From Verrucomicrobiales bacterium (GTDB lineage Bacteria; Verrucomicrobiota; Verrucomicrobiia; Verrucomicrobiales; DEV007), in the NCBI GenBank assembly GCA_002698785.1, contig PAAG01000060.1, forward strand, positions 62,001 through 126,000: DNA of 64,000 nucleotides, read 5' to 3'. Every line of letters begins with the position of its first letter. Position 1 is the first letter of the stretch. The translations under genes were made by a program, and so were the position numbers. Shown piece after piece: positions 47,554 through 57,500 of the stretch. The notes beneath the pieces were generated by a model that was not told where the DNA came from, did not search any database, and worked only from the letters and a program-made list of their open reading frames with translations.

Positions 47554-48873
47554 ATGGGAAGAGATCAATTACGCCATATGGAACTCGAAGAAAAGCGAGC
47601 TCTTCTGAAGAAGATGTTGAGGGAAGCACGGGAGACTCCTCGTGGCGATCACGGAGAGAATAGCGTTATTGTACCGGGCTTTCTTGAGTCGAGAGAATAT
47701 GAGGCCTTTCGAAAGCAGAAGGGTGCTACCGCCGAATGGGGAGCAGGCGATCTCTATTTTCGCGAGACTGAAGGAATTTCGAATCATCGTGTTTCAGTGG
47801 GAGGTAGAGAGCTGATCAATTTTTCCAGTTACAATTACCTGAATCTCTCGGGACATCCGGATGTATTGCGCGCGGCAAAAGATGCCGTGGATAGCCTGGG
47901 CACTTCAGTCTCTGCTTCTCGTATCGCCTCAGGAGAGAAAGAGATTCATCGAGCACTTGAGTTGAGCATTTCCAAATTTCTCGGGACTGAAGATGCAGTC
48001 GCAATGGTAGGAGGGTTTGCCACGAACGAATCGACGATTGGTCATTTAATGAGCGAGAGGGATGTGATTCTGTACGATTCATACAGTCACGAGAGTATCC
48101 AGCGTGGGGGGCGATTGTCAGGTGCGACAATGAGAGCCTTTCCCCACAATCGTTGGGATGCCTTGGAAACGATGCTAAGTGAGTCTCGGCATCTTCATGA
48201 AAAGGCTCTTATCGTTATTGAAGGCGCCTACAGCATGGATGGGGATCTCCCCAATCTTCCGGAGTTCGTACGGTTGAAAAAACAATTTCAGGCTGCGCTC
48301 ATGGTCGATGAGGCTCATTCCCTTGGGGTATTGGGAGAAACCGGGCGAGGGATAGGGGAGCATTTTGGAGTGGACCGCGATGATGTCGATATTTGGATGG
48401 GAACCCTGAGCAAGTCCCTTGCGTCCTGCGGAGGGTATCTCTCAGGTAAGGCTGTTTTGATTGAGTTTTTGAAATATACCGTTCCCGGTTTTGTCTTCAG
48501 TGTGGGCCTTCCTCCGGCGTCGGCTGCTGCTGCGATCGAATCTCTCAATATTATTATCCGAGAACCGGAGCGTGTTTCCCGACTTCAGCAGAATAGCAAT
48601 TACCTGCGAAACGCGTTCCGAGAGCGGGGGTGGAATGCCGGGAGGAGTGAAGAGTCAGCGGTCATTCCCTTGATTATTGGCAATTCTGCTAACTGCATTC
48701 GTATGGCTCGGGAACTGTTTCTTCGTGGGATTTTCGTTATCCCAATCATACATCCGGCTGTTCCTGAAGATGCCGCCAGGCTACGCTTTTTCACCTCTTG
48801 CGATCATTCTCATTCGGATTTGGAGACGACCGTAAAGGCAATCGAAAGCAGTTTTTCTGAATTGGGATTTTAA
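47554..48873 (+). CDS. Alpha-oxoamine synthase (serine palmitoyltransferase/AONS-like)
   Basis: A PLP-dependent class I/II aminotransferase-fold enzyme of about 439 residues. Landmarks are SYNYLNLSGHPDVL, GTSVSASRIASGEKEIHRALE, the Asp-His motif DEAHSLGVLG and the PLP lysine in GTLSKSLASCGGYLSG (Lys287). Family members (serine palmitoyltransferase, AONS, KBL, Fum8) join an acyl thioester to an amino acid with loss of CO2. The first 30 residues include MELEEKRALLKKMLREAR, a charged helix like those that dock on upstream PKS carrier proteins; together with the acidic PKS 2 tail this suggests direct hand-over of the chain from Ser2418. ATG 47554 lies two bases past the PKS stop; a TTG at 47548 is also in frame, and ATG 47578 would remove the first eight residues. 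The enzyme probably off-loads the polyketide as an alpha-amino ketone. The amino acid used is unknown. Confidence 0.88.
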   Translation: MGRDQLRHMELEEKRALLKKMLREARETPRGDHGENSVIVPGFLESREYEAFRKQKGATAEWGAGDLYFRETEGISNHRVSVGGRELINFSSYNYLNLSGHPDVLRAAKDAVDSLGTSVSASRIASGEKEIHRALELSISKFLGTEDAVAMVGGFATNESTIGHLMSERDVILYDSYSHESIQRGGRLSGATMRAFPHNRWDALETMLSESRHLHEKALIVIEGAYSMDGDLPNLPEFVRLKKQFQAALMVDEAHSLGVLGETGRGIGEHFGVDRDDVDIWMGTLSKSLASCGGYLSGKAVLIEFLKYTVPGFVFSVGLPPASAAAAIESLNIIIREPERVSRLQQNSNYLRNAFRERGWNAGRSEESAVIPLIIGNSANCIRMARELFLRGIFVIPIIHPAVPEDAARLRFFTSCDHSHSDLETTVKAIESSFSELGF

Positions 48874-48874
48874 T

Positions 48875-49729
48875 ATGGCTCGTGACGAAGAAAGTAAGAC
48901 TCGGAGTCACAGAGTTGCCGTTGTGACGGGTGGTTCCTACGGACTCGGCTATGCCATCGCTGGCAATCTTATCGAGAATGGCTTCCGTGTAGTCATCTTG
49001 GCGCGAGATGAAGCAAAGCTTCGCGGTGCCGTGCAAAAGCTTTCAGGAACGGAGGGGGCAGCTATGGGGATCCCGTGCGACGTCACAGATGTAAAGGCGT
49101 TGGAAAGCGCCGCGTCGAAAGTGGAGGAAACGTATGGGCGTATCGATTTTCTGATCGCAAATGCGGGAAGCGTTCACCTTGGATTACTGGAGGAACACTC
49201 TGCTGACGTTGCGATGTCGGATATTGGGACTGGCCTTACTGGAACTGTTCTCACGGTTCGTTCGTTTCTGCCTTTTCTCAAGGTTGGAGCGAAGGTTCTA
49301 TTTATTGCATCGGGATTTGGGCTCATGGGGGCTGCCGGATACACTTCTTACTGTGCTGCAAATGCGGGAATCATAAATTTCGGGGAGGCTCTGCGTAGGG
49401 AACTACTTTGCCGGGACATTGCTGTCTACGTCGCCTGTCCGTCTGACATCGATACTCCCGGTTATAGAAACGAAATCGAGCAACTCCCTGGTTGGATGAA
49501 TCAAGCAGAAGCCCGGGGGAAGCCGCTACAACCAGAGGAGGCAGCGAATCGCATACTTTCCCGGTGCCGAGGGAAGAGGTTTCTCATCATCATTAATCCT
49601 GAGATTCGGATGTTACTGATAGCAAAGAAACTACTTCCGGAGCGAGCGCTATTGTATCTTGTTGACCGCCTGTTCCCTGTGCCTTCAAGGGAGGACCTGC
49701 CATCACGAGATCAGGGTTGCTCTTTTTGA
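48875..49729 (+). CDS. Short-chain reductase, 3-ketosphinganine-reductase-like
   Basis: A 284-residue SDR that starts one base after the oxoamine synthase stop codon. It has the NADPH-binding TGGSYGLGYAIA, a basic residue at the end of strand 2 (VVILARDEAKL), CDVTD and IANAGS. The C-terminal stretch (IRMLLIAKKLLPERALLYLV) is amphipathic and could hold it on the membrane, as in 3-ketodihydrosphingosine reductases. Given its position, the expected job is to reduce the amino ketone made by the oxoamine synthase, the step done by KDSR/Tsc10 or Fum13. The active site is odd: the usual YxxxK is YCAAN, so Asn replaces Lys, and the helix-4 Asn (NLTGT) is Gly (GLTGT). The Ser (IASG) and Tyr remain. 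YxxxN is the arrangement of PKS ketoreductase domains. The enzyme may therefore work differently or be impaired. Confidence 0.82.
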   Translation: MARDEESKTRSHRVAVVTGGSYGLGYAIAGNLIENGFRVVILARDEAKLRGAVQKLSGTEGAAMGIPCDVTDVKALESAASKVEETYGRIDFLIANAGSVHLGLLEEHSADVAMSDIGTGLTGTVLTVRSFLPFLKVGAKVLFIASGFGLMGAAGYTSYCAANAGIINFGEALRRELLCRDIAVYVACPSDIDTPGYRNEIEQLPGWMNQAEARGKPLQPEEAANRILSRCRGKRFLIIINPEIRMLLIAKKLLPERALLYLVDRLFPVPSREDLPSRDQGCSF

Positions 49730-49743
49730 GATTTACCCGAAAA

Positions 49744-49776
49744 AAAGCCAGCTGACATAACACGTCAGCTGGCTTT
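49744..49776 (-). terminator. Intrinsic terminator between convergent genes
   Basis: AAAGCCAGCTGAC (49744-49756), a 7-nt loop, and GTCAGCTGGCTTT (49764-49776) form a perfect 13-bp stem. Read on the minus strand the stem runs into a tract of T residues (complement of the A-run at 49740-49746), a standard terminator for the gene ending at 49797. On the plus strand only three T residues follow, so it may also stop the PKS operon, which ends at 49729, but less well. Confidence 0.85.
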
Positions 49777-49796
49777 GGATTGATAGGATCACAAAC

Positions 49797-50321
49797 TCAG
49801 TGCTTTCCGTCAGAGATGGAAGAGAAAGTGCTGATGTGACCGTCGTTGTCGAGTCGCTTGCCCTTCATGTTGAATTTGGCGACCCATTTCCCGTTGCGAA
49901 GAACCATCCCGCCTCGGGCAGTACCTTTTTTGATCGGATTGTGTCCGTCCTGTAAGGTATCGACTACTCCTTTTTTGACAACGTAGGCAATCTTGTTGCC
50001 CCCTCGGGTAACGTTGGCTCGCTTACCATCTCCTTTGAGCTTTGCCTTTCCGTTACCTGCCAATTCGTCATCTCTTGTCTTTGTTTTGAGATTTCTCTCA
50101 GTTACAGGGACTCGCATTTTTCCCGCCGCGTTGTCGTAGTATGTTGTCTCGCCATAGTCGGTCACCCGCTTCGCTTTACGAAGTCGGCCTCGATAGACTC
50201 CAGATGCCTGTCGCTGGACTTGTGCCTCATTCAGTTGAGCTTCGGCTTTTTCTAGACAGACACCAGAGAACGCAATGATTGCGCCAATGATCCAATAGTG
50301 TGATGAGTGGGTTTTTTTCAT
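49797..50321 (-). CDS. Small basic secreted protein, unknown function
   Basis: A 174-residue protein with a signal peptide (YWIIGAIIAFSGVCLEKAEA, likely cut after AEA). The mature part is rich in Lys and Gly and contains short beta-like stretches such as GGNKIAYVVKKGVV, GGMVLRNGKWVAKFNMKGK and RLDNDGHI. I do not recognise a family. An excellent ribosome-binding site (AAGGAGA, complement of 50331-50337) lies 9 nt before the ATG. It has its own terminator and points toward the PKS operon, so it is a separate transcription unit, divergent from the MMPL gene. Its position inside the lipid cluster may be chance. Confidence 0.78.
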   Translation of the reverse strand: MKKTHSSHYWIIGAIIAFSGVCLEKAEAQLNEAQVQRQASGVYRGRLRKAKRVTDYGETTYYDNAAGKMRVPVTERNLKTKTRDDELAGNGKAKLKGDGKRANVTRGGNKIAYVVKKGVVDTLQDGHNPIKKGTARGGMVLRNGKWVAKFNMKGKRLDNDGHISTFSSISDGKH

Positions 50322-50475
50322 GTCTGATATTCTCCTTCAAAACTATATTCCACTTTGGTGATGAACTTTGCTGTGCATTTCTTGTGATTTTGATGCCGGA
50401 AATTGCAAAAATTGGCCTTTTTGGAAAAGAGAACTTGCCCAAAACTTTACACAACTTCACTGCAATCAAGGACCT

Positions 50476-52737
50476 ATGAGATTTAAAAGGGGAGCCATTT
50501 TTGATCGTCCCTCACGATGTATTCTGGTCGTTGCATCTCTTCTTCTTATACTTTCTCCAGGGGTTTTCTGGCTCGAAATTGATGGAACTACTCGGTCAAT
50601 GTTCCCTGAGGGGGGAAAGATCTTTGATTGGGATCAAGAATTCTCGGCAAATTTCTCAACGGAAACCACCATAGCTGTCGTGGTTCGCGCGGACGATGTT
50701 TTTGCTCCTGCGACTCTGAGAAAACTGAAATCTTTCGCGACCGATCTAGAGGGACTGGATTTGGTAAAGGACGCAAACCACCTCTTCTCGGTAAAGTATC
50801 CCAAGCAACGCCCGGGTGGATTTCGCACCTTACCTCTCATTGAGGAAATTCCGAGAAACTCGGAGGAATCCAAAGACCTGAGAGAAGAGATTCTTTCGAA
50901 CCCCATTTTGCGGGGTGCGATTGTTAACGAATCCGGAACCGCTGCGGCTTTCTATCCCACTCTAAACGAGGATTTGGAGGTGACGAACTTGCAGAAGTAC
51001 GCAGTGGAGTCACTGGATACATTCGTTCAAGAGGCCAGGGAGCAGGGGCTTGATGCATACTTCGCGGGCGGACCTGTTATTGCCGAAGCTATCGTTAGAA
51101 ATATCTGGCGTGACCTGACAGTGCTCGGTCCTGTCACGTTTCTTGTGATCGCGGGATTGATATTGCTCTTTTTCCGATGGCGCGTCGCTTTGGTATTCAA
51201 TTTGTGCACAAGCGCATTCAGTGTGATAGCGACCTTTGGATTCATGGGGTGGGTTGGTATTGAGATCACTCCTTTGATCTCGGTGATCATGATCCTCATC
51301 TTTATCATCGGGTGTACTGAAGATATTCACCTCCTTTCAGAATACATTCTCTGGCGAGGAGAGGGACAAGGTAGGGCAGAGGCCTTTCACTCCCTGCGCC
51401 ATACAGTTTTCAGTGCGCTTCTGTTAACTTCAGTATCCACAGCGATGGGGTTCTACATGACCGCTCTGAGCCCGGTTCCTGCGCTGAGAGATTTTGCCAT
51501 CGCGTGTGGAACGGGTATTCTGCTGAACTTCGTGTTCACCATTTTTCTCGCTCCGGTGTTTCTTCGATCGGGGGTTCCTCATGCCGTGCAGGTAATTGCC
51601 CGGGGACGAATTATCAAAGGCGTAGTTCATTTCCTCGTCAGGACCGCTACACGTTTTGGATACGTTTCAGGACTGTTTGCTTTGGCCTTTGCCGCTTGTG
51701 CGATCTGGGGGGTGACTCATGTGGTCGTCGACAACGACTTCATGCATTTCTTCACGAAACATTCACCCATCAGGCATAACATCGAAAGGTTGGAAGATGA
51801 CTTTGGAGGCCGAGCCTCATTAATCGTCACTGTAGATACGAACAAAAGGTATGCGGTATGGGACCCGGATTCTATCGACCGGATTGCCGAGTTTCAAGAC
51901 AAGCTTTCCGACTCGTTTGAGCGAGTCACCGGATTGACCAGCTACTTGCGAGAGTATCTCTACCAGACGGGCGAGTCCAAGGATCGGGAACGTGGAAAAG
52001 TCTCGCTGAACTCAGAGCAGATCGAGTTCTGCAGGGCGATATTCGGCAATCGATTTCTCGGCAGATATCTCGACTTCGACAACTCTCGGACGGCAATTTG
52101 GATTCGTTCATCTATCACTGGATCAAATGATGTCCGTTCGGCGCAGGATAAGATCAATCAATTCGCTGAGGAGATTCTGCCTTCCGAGTGGGAGGTCCGA
52201 GTTCTGGGCGAGCCAGTGGGGACTGCGACGGCGGCCGATTCCATTACAACTGAATTGTTTACAAGCCTGTTCTTCTTGACGGTTACCGTCACCATCATCC
52301 TGATGTTCTACTTTCGGTCATGGAAATTCGGTTTGTTAGCTTTAATCCCGAACCTTCTTCCGGTAATTGCGACATTCGGATTTATGGGGTGGAGTGGAAT
52401 CCCGATGGGAACCGGAGTTTTTGCTGTAGCAATGGTCGCCTTTGGTATTGCTGTTGACGACACCATACATCTCTTCGTACGCTTCTCTCACGAGTTGAAA
52501 AACTCGTCAAACCAAGGCTTTGAAAGAGTATTGAGAGACTCGTTAGGGAGAGAGCTATTTCCGGTGCTTGTTACTTCCACGACATTGATCGTCGGTTTTT
52601 CGGTGCTTCTTTTCAGCGACTTTCAGGTTCACAGGGAGACTGGGTTACTCTTTATTGTCGCGATAGGAACGGCAATGCTTGCTGACCTCTTTGTTACGCC
52701 GCTGGTGCTTCGAGGTGTGCGTTCGTGTAGTAGCTGA
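50476..52737 (+). CDS. MMPL/RND-superfamily lipid exporter
   Basis: About 753 residues with the RND exporter layout: an N-terminal membrane helix (CILVVASLLLILSPGVFWLEI), a large periplasmic loop, a bundle of helices with IIGCTEDIHLLSEY, a second long periplasmic loop (VVDNDFMHFFTKHSP) and a second bundle with VAFGIAVDDTIHLFVRF. Repeated FGFMGW segments mark the two homologous halves. MMPL and HpnN-type proteins move lipids (mycobacterial polyketide lipids, hopanoids) using the proton gradient. The frame is open back to 50368, but ATG 50476 follows an AGGA sequence and gives a normal basic N terminus just before helix 1. It lies about 750 nt after the PKS operon on the same strand, beyond a convergent terminator, so it is probably a separate transcript. 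I infer export of the cluster's glycolipid. Confidence 0.85.
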   Translation: MRFKRGAIFDRPSRCILVVASLLLILSPGVFWLEIDGTTRSMFPEGGKIFDWDQEFSANFSTETTIAVVVRADDVFAPATLRKLKSFATDLEGLDLVKDANHLFSVKYPKQRPGGFRTLPLIEEIPRNSEESKDLREEILSNPILRGAIVNESGTAAAFYPTLNEDLEVTNLQKYAVESLDTFVQEAREQGLDAYFAGGPVIAEAIVRNIWRDLTVLGPVTFLVIAGLILLFFRWRVALVFNLCTSAFSVIATFGFMGWVGIEITPLISVIMILIFIIGCTEDIHLLSEYILWRGEGQGRAEAFHSLRHTVFSALLLTSVSTAMGFYMTALSPVPALRDFAIACGTGILLNFVFTIFLAPVFLRSGVPHAVQVIARGRIIKGVVHFLVRTATRFGYVSGLFALAFAACAIWGVTHVVVDNDFMHFFTKHSPIRHNIERLEDDFGGRASLIVTVDTNKRYAVWDPDSIDRIAEFQDKLSDSFERVTGLTSYLREYLYQTGESKDRERGKVSLNSEQIEFCRAIFGNRFLGRYLDFDNSRTAIWIRSSITGSNDVRSAQDKINQFAEEILPSEWEVRVLGEPVGTATAADSITTELFTSLFFLTVTVTIILMFYFRSWKFGLLALIPNLLPVIATFGFMGWSGIPMGTGVFAVAMVAFGIAVDDTIHLFVRFSHELKNSSNQGFERVLRDSLGRELFPVLVTSTTLIVGFSVLLFSDFQVHRETGLLFIVAIGTAMLADLFVTPLVLRGVRSCSS

Positions 52738-52991
52738 CGATCACATGACCGTTCAAACAGACTTCGGTTCTCTGTACTGTGACTGATGAAACTTTGAAAC
52801 GTCTGATCAAATTTCTAGGTATCCGGGAACACGATGGGCTTAGTGAAAACCGATGATCAGAGTAGAACGATTCTCAAGATGCCTGATCGGCCATCTACGA
52901 CGATCGAGAAGTTCGTCGAAAGGGATGGGCTCGTTTTCGTCCCCGCTATACGAATCAATACCAGTAGCGGAGCGACTTAAAGGACACAATT

Positions 52992-54326
52992 CTATTCCGA
53001 CTCGACCCGATAGAGGTGATACCGGGTACGGAGAAACATCGCATTCCCCACTACCGCTGGTGATGCCATGAAACCTGGACCACGGCGGGGGTCGTCGAGC
53101 GGGGCGTCGGTGGCGAGGCTGTTTGTCGATACGACTTTGAATTCGCGACCGGGTTCGATGATCGTTGTCACGCCTTCAAGGCTGAAAAAATAAAGCTTCC
53201 CATCCGCGTATATCGGACATGCCCGATATTTGCCGGCGGCACGCCCTTTCCAAACTACTTCTCCGGTTTTTGCCTCTACGCAGACCAGGAAGCTGTCATC
53301 CATGGCGAAGTAGAGGAGATCGTCGACCAGAATAGGAGAGGAGTATTTTGGGAAAGATTTGTCGAGAGTCCACTCCACATGAGTGTCTGTCACCACTCCA
53401 TGGCCGCCGGCTCGAATTGACATCATTTCCGCGCCTTTACTAAAGCCAGTGACTACGATGAAGTGTCCATCGTGAAACACTGGCCTGGGAGCAGCGGAAT
53501 AGGCTTCGTGATCGACGCGCCACAACTCCTTTCCGGTTCGAGGATCGTATCCGTAAACGGCCTTCGCACCTGTGCTGCACATGACTGGTTTTCCGTCTAT
53601 GGAAACGATCAACGGCGTGCTATGTGCCTTGCGCCAGTCACCGTCTTTGACCATTTGTTTGTCGATGTGTTCGTCATTCCAGTTCGCTGAGCGGTCGGTC
53701 TTCCAGACGGTTTCGCCCGTGGTTTTGTCTAGAGCGACAAGATATTGTAAGTCCGCTCCATCAAAGGTCAGGATTAACAGGTTTTCGAAGATTACAGGAG
53801 AGGAGGACGCACCCCGATAGTGCCAGCACTTCAGGTCCTCCCGCTTCCAGATGACTTCCATGGTGGAGGTATTGATACAGGCCGTTCCAAATGATCCGTA
53901 GTGGAGGTATACGCGGCTATCTTCGATGACTGCCGATGGAGTTGCGTAGCTGTTGTCCTGCGCTCCATTTCCCAGGGATTGCGGATCGTCGCTGTGAAAC
54001 AACTTTTCGTTGAGAATGATTTCCCCGGTTTTTGCGTCTACGCAGATTGCGTAAAAGTCGTGCCCGTTCTCCGTCGCAGTAGTCAGCCAGACCTGGTTGT
54101 CCTTCACAATTGGAGAAGACAGCCCTAGGAGAGGGAGTTCAGTCTTCCATTTTACGTTCTCGGATTCGCTCCAGGTCAACGGAACTCCATCTGAAGCTGC
54201 GTGGCCGTCCTGGGTTGGTCCCCGGAAGTCCGGCCAGCTATCGGCGGCGAGTAGTGGAAGCGAGAGGGTAAAGCTGATAGATGTAATAGCGTAAAATCGC
54301 CAGACCAGCGAAAAGGGGGATTTCAT
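52992..54326 (-). CDS. Secreted PQQ-type beta-propeller repeat protein
   Basis: A 444-residue protein with a signal peptide (FYAITSISFTLSLPLLAA) followed by DSWPDFRGPTQDG, the start typical of a Planctomycete/Verrucomicrobia propeller family. Blade-like repeats run through the chain: CVDAKTGEIILNEKL, ALDKTTGETVWKTD, GYDPRTGKELWRVD and CVEAKTGEVVWKGR, each an AxDxxTGxxxW unit as in PQQ dehydrogenases and BamB. The catalytic residues of a quinoprotein dehydrogenase are not evident, so a scaffold or sensor role in the periplasm is more likely. It lies 188 nt downstream of the caspase/SGNH gene on the same strand and could share its transcript, though the gap allows a separate promoter. Confidence 0.82.
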   Translation of the reverse strand: MKSPFSLVWRFYAITSISFTLSLPLLAADSWPDFRGPTQDGHAASDGVPLTWSESENVKWKTELPLLGLSSPIVKDNQVWLTTATENGHDFYAICVDAKTGEIILNEKLFHSDDPQSLGNGAQDNSYATPSAVIEDSRVYLHYGSFGTACINTSTMEVIWKREDLKCWHYRGASSSPVIFENLLILTFDGADLQYLVALDKTTGETVWKTDRSANWNDEHIDKQMVKDGDWRKAHSTPLIVSIDGKPVMCSTGAKAVYGYDPRTGKELWRVDHEAYSAAPRPVFHDGHFIVVTGFSKGAEMMSIRAGGHGVVTDTHVEWTLDKSFPKYSSPILVDDLLYFAMDDSFLVCVEAKTGEVVWKGRAAGKYRACPIYADGKLYFFSLEGVTTIIEPGREFKVVSTNSLATDAPLDDPRRGPGFMASPAVVGNAMFLRTRYHLYRVESE

Positions 54327-54514
54327 GCGTGGAAAATGCCGCGTTGTCAGAAAACTGTCAACTCAGACGCTGAAGGAGGCAATAGAAGGTGTACTCGGTG
54401 ATACTGAAATGGAGACCTTCACTCCGGAGGGGCCCTCAATGGCTTCGACGCGTCCTTCTCGCTAGAGAGGTTACTTCCTTTTCTTGGCCACTGCGGCCAC
54501 CTGTGCCACGAAAC

Positions 54515-57500
54515 TCAAACGAGTTCACGTATCTTTTCGATAAACATTTTTGCAACTTCTCCATAGTATTGATCGTTAGGATGAAATTCGTCATGCCATC
54601 CGTATGCTGGCACTACACCAAGTGCATTTATGTAATGGACTTTGGGACCGTGTATTTCGGCGAGGTCTTCAAGAAGTTTGTTTAAATCTCTCAGAATAAT
54701 CTGGACAATCTCGTTCTGAAGTTCTGGATCGACTATTCCCAATTCGGACATGGGCTTCCCGAGCCACTTTCCTTTTCCGGGAATGGGAACGGCGTCACTG
54801 TAGCCATGGCAGATAATGTGAGGATTCGGTTCCAATGCTGCCACTCTTCTAAATATCGTATCGTAGCAGTTGCGGATAGATCTCAGGAAGGGGGCGTAGG
54901 AATCGTTGAAATACTCGGCGGCTTTTCTGTCGGGTGCGAAGGGATGCAGAAAATCCTGAATACCTCTCCTAGGGGGATTGTTATCAACAAGATCGTTGCC
55001 GCCACCGCTGACGATGAAGATTTTTGCCTTTTCGGTCTCGATCGGAGTGTAGAATTCACCTTCGATTGCCATGTTCTCTATAATGTCACCAGCTTCGCTG
55101 AAGCAAAGGACAGCCATGTCATCTTGGTCGGCTATGTAGTCTACGATATCGTGGAGTTTAATTGGATATTGGAACCAGGAATCTCCTTCCGCGATAATGC
55201 GAATTGCATCCGGATTAGCCTTTATTTTCTTCGCATATCGCCGGTGTCGTCTGGATTGAGCGACTCCATTTGCAACATTCAGAATCAGGGCGGATTCAAG
55301 GCCTTCTTCGGGAATGACGAGCTGGGGATTCAGACGATAGCCTGGGGCAAGGCCTTTGGAGAGTGACTCGTCCTCGATGAAGTATTTCTCGATTTCGGAG
55401 TCCGGAACGGAGAGGTCATCGACAAGTGCATAAAACTCCGCGGTTGTGATTGGTTCTTGGGACATGGTGAGTAGTTGTTCGTTTAAATTTGATATTACGG
55501 TATCGTATGTTTCGCGGTTTTCCTGATCTGTTGCGTATAAGTTGGTAAAGCTCGTCCTTCTGACATCTTCCCCTATATGGTAAGGACTGATGTGAATAAA
55601 TCCCTTTTCTGAATCATGATCCCAGAAAGAGGCAAAATGCCACTGCCCCTCGATTCGGAATCCATCGTAACGTCTGATCGCATGTGACTCTGCGGTGAGT
55701 TTGAGCAGTCGCTCAAGAGATTTTTCTGCAAGGTCTCGTGCAGCCTTCATTTCCTCGTAACTCCGACCGGAAGAGGTGACGTCATTCAGCTTCTCATCAT
55801 TGAGAGACCAGATCTCTACGCTTTTCCATTTCTTCTGTTGCCGGACGACGAAGGAGGCGGCGATCGCAGCCGGGAGCTGGTCGTTGCTGGCTCCCGCAAA
55901 GATTATATTATCGTGATCGGTCAGGGATCTAATTGGGGGAGATTTCTCCATCCGGCGATTCACGCTAGCGTCCGGGGAGCCAACGGCTTTGGAAATGGTG
56001 TCGTAATTTCCTTCGGCCAGTTCGAGGTCGGGCTCTGAGCTCCAACCGGGCCAGAGGATGTTTGCAACGCGAGGGAGCCAGGTATCCTGAACGCTTTGGG
56101 ACTTCGCTGCCCAAGCAAACCACGGTCCGGGGCTGAGGAGGCGACCGGCGAGTGAATCTGCGAGTGAATTCTTCACCACAGTCAGGGAATCTTTTGTATT
56201 GTGCCAATGCCAGGCATAGGAAAGAAGTGGGGGAACGCTGATGGCGTCGGGTTTCTTGCCCAGGAGCTGGATGTCGGGATGATCTTTACCAAATTTGTCT
56301 GCTGCTGCATCGAGAAAACTCTTATTGGCCTCTTTTCCAGAACTGCGTAAGGAGATGGCAGTGGCGAAGAGAAGCGAGACAGGATCGCCGTGGAGATCGT
56401 CGACGGTGAGTTCGCCCAACTGAAAATCGTTTTTCATCATGCCAAGACGAAGTTGCTCGCGAATATCGTCGGCTTCGTTCGGGGCACCTTCCTCCATGTG
56501 CTGAGGAACGAGGCGGATAGAGATGTCAGGAGTTCCCTCCTCGCTCATCCAGAAGGCTTCGAATCGGTAGCCTGGAATTGTATTTTCGGATAGGCACATC
56601 TGGATGCTCTCGGCTCCGATTGGGCATGTCCTGACACGGCCTTTGAAATGAGTTTCTTCCACAAGTGATTTCGAATCGATCAACTCTTTAGCGGAGACGA
56701 AATTCCACTCAATCCGATTCTCCTTGGAGATTTCGGGAAGTTTGATTGTTGGGAATTCGACTTTAGTCGTTTTGCCCTTCTCTATCTCGACTCCTTCCTC
56801 ACGGAGGGTGTAGGGGCCGATTGCCGCATTCACGGAATAAGTTCCGGATGAAAGTTCCAATGATTCGATGGAGCCGACTTGGCGGGCCACCTGGCGACCT
56901 TTCGCATTCCGCACCGAAATTTGGGCGAGGTGTTGCTGGGCGGACACGGAGAGTTTTCCGGCATTCGTTACCGCAAGGTACTCTGAAATTCTCTCGGCAG
57001 CTGCGGTTAGGTCTTCCTTTTCCAGGGGCCCGCGTTGGATGAAGAGAAAATCCTCTCGATTGCCGAGCCCAGGGTCGTTTTCGGTGTAGAAAACGGCTTT
57101 CTTCGGGCGAACTCGCTCGTAGAGATTCTTCATCGCAGAAGGAGGCATGTCTCGTATGACCACGAGGTTCTCAACGGTCGGACTGCCCGCTGGTGCCGAT
57201 GATCCTGTTGGAATACTATCGGTGTGTTCTGCCACTGCTCTTCGTCCGCTGAATGTGAGTTCGTCGGCAATGGGAATGGCGTATCCCACCGATGTCTCAC
57301 CATGGGCTATTACAGTATCGATTTCGGTCTCATCGCTGTTCTCGGCGGAAACGGATTCCAAGGTGTTTTCCGTGGATCCTAAAAGCGCAAAATCGAAATG
57401 AAGTCCGCGTTTCGCATCGGCGAAATAGTTTGGGTTTGCGTCAGCGATTTGGTCTGCAAAATCCGACGCCTTAAGCGGGCGAAGAGTCGGGTCTTTCAGA

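Noticed and set aside
54806-55366. Antisense 186-codon frame over the SGNH domain
   Set aside because: It shadows the conserved GDSW/GGND coding region and has no domain of its own.
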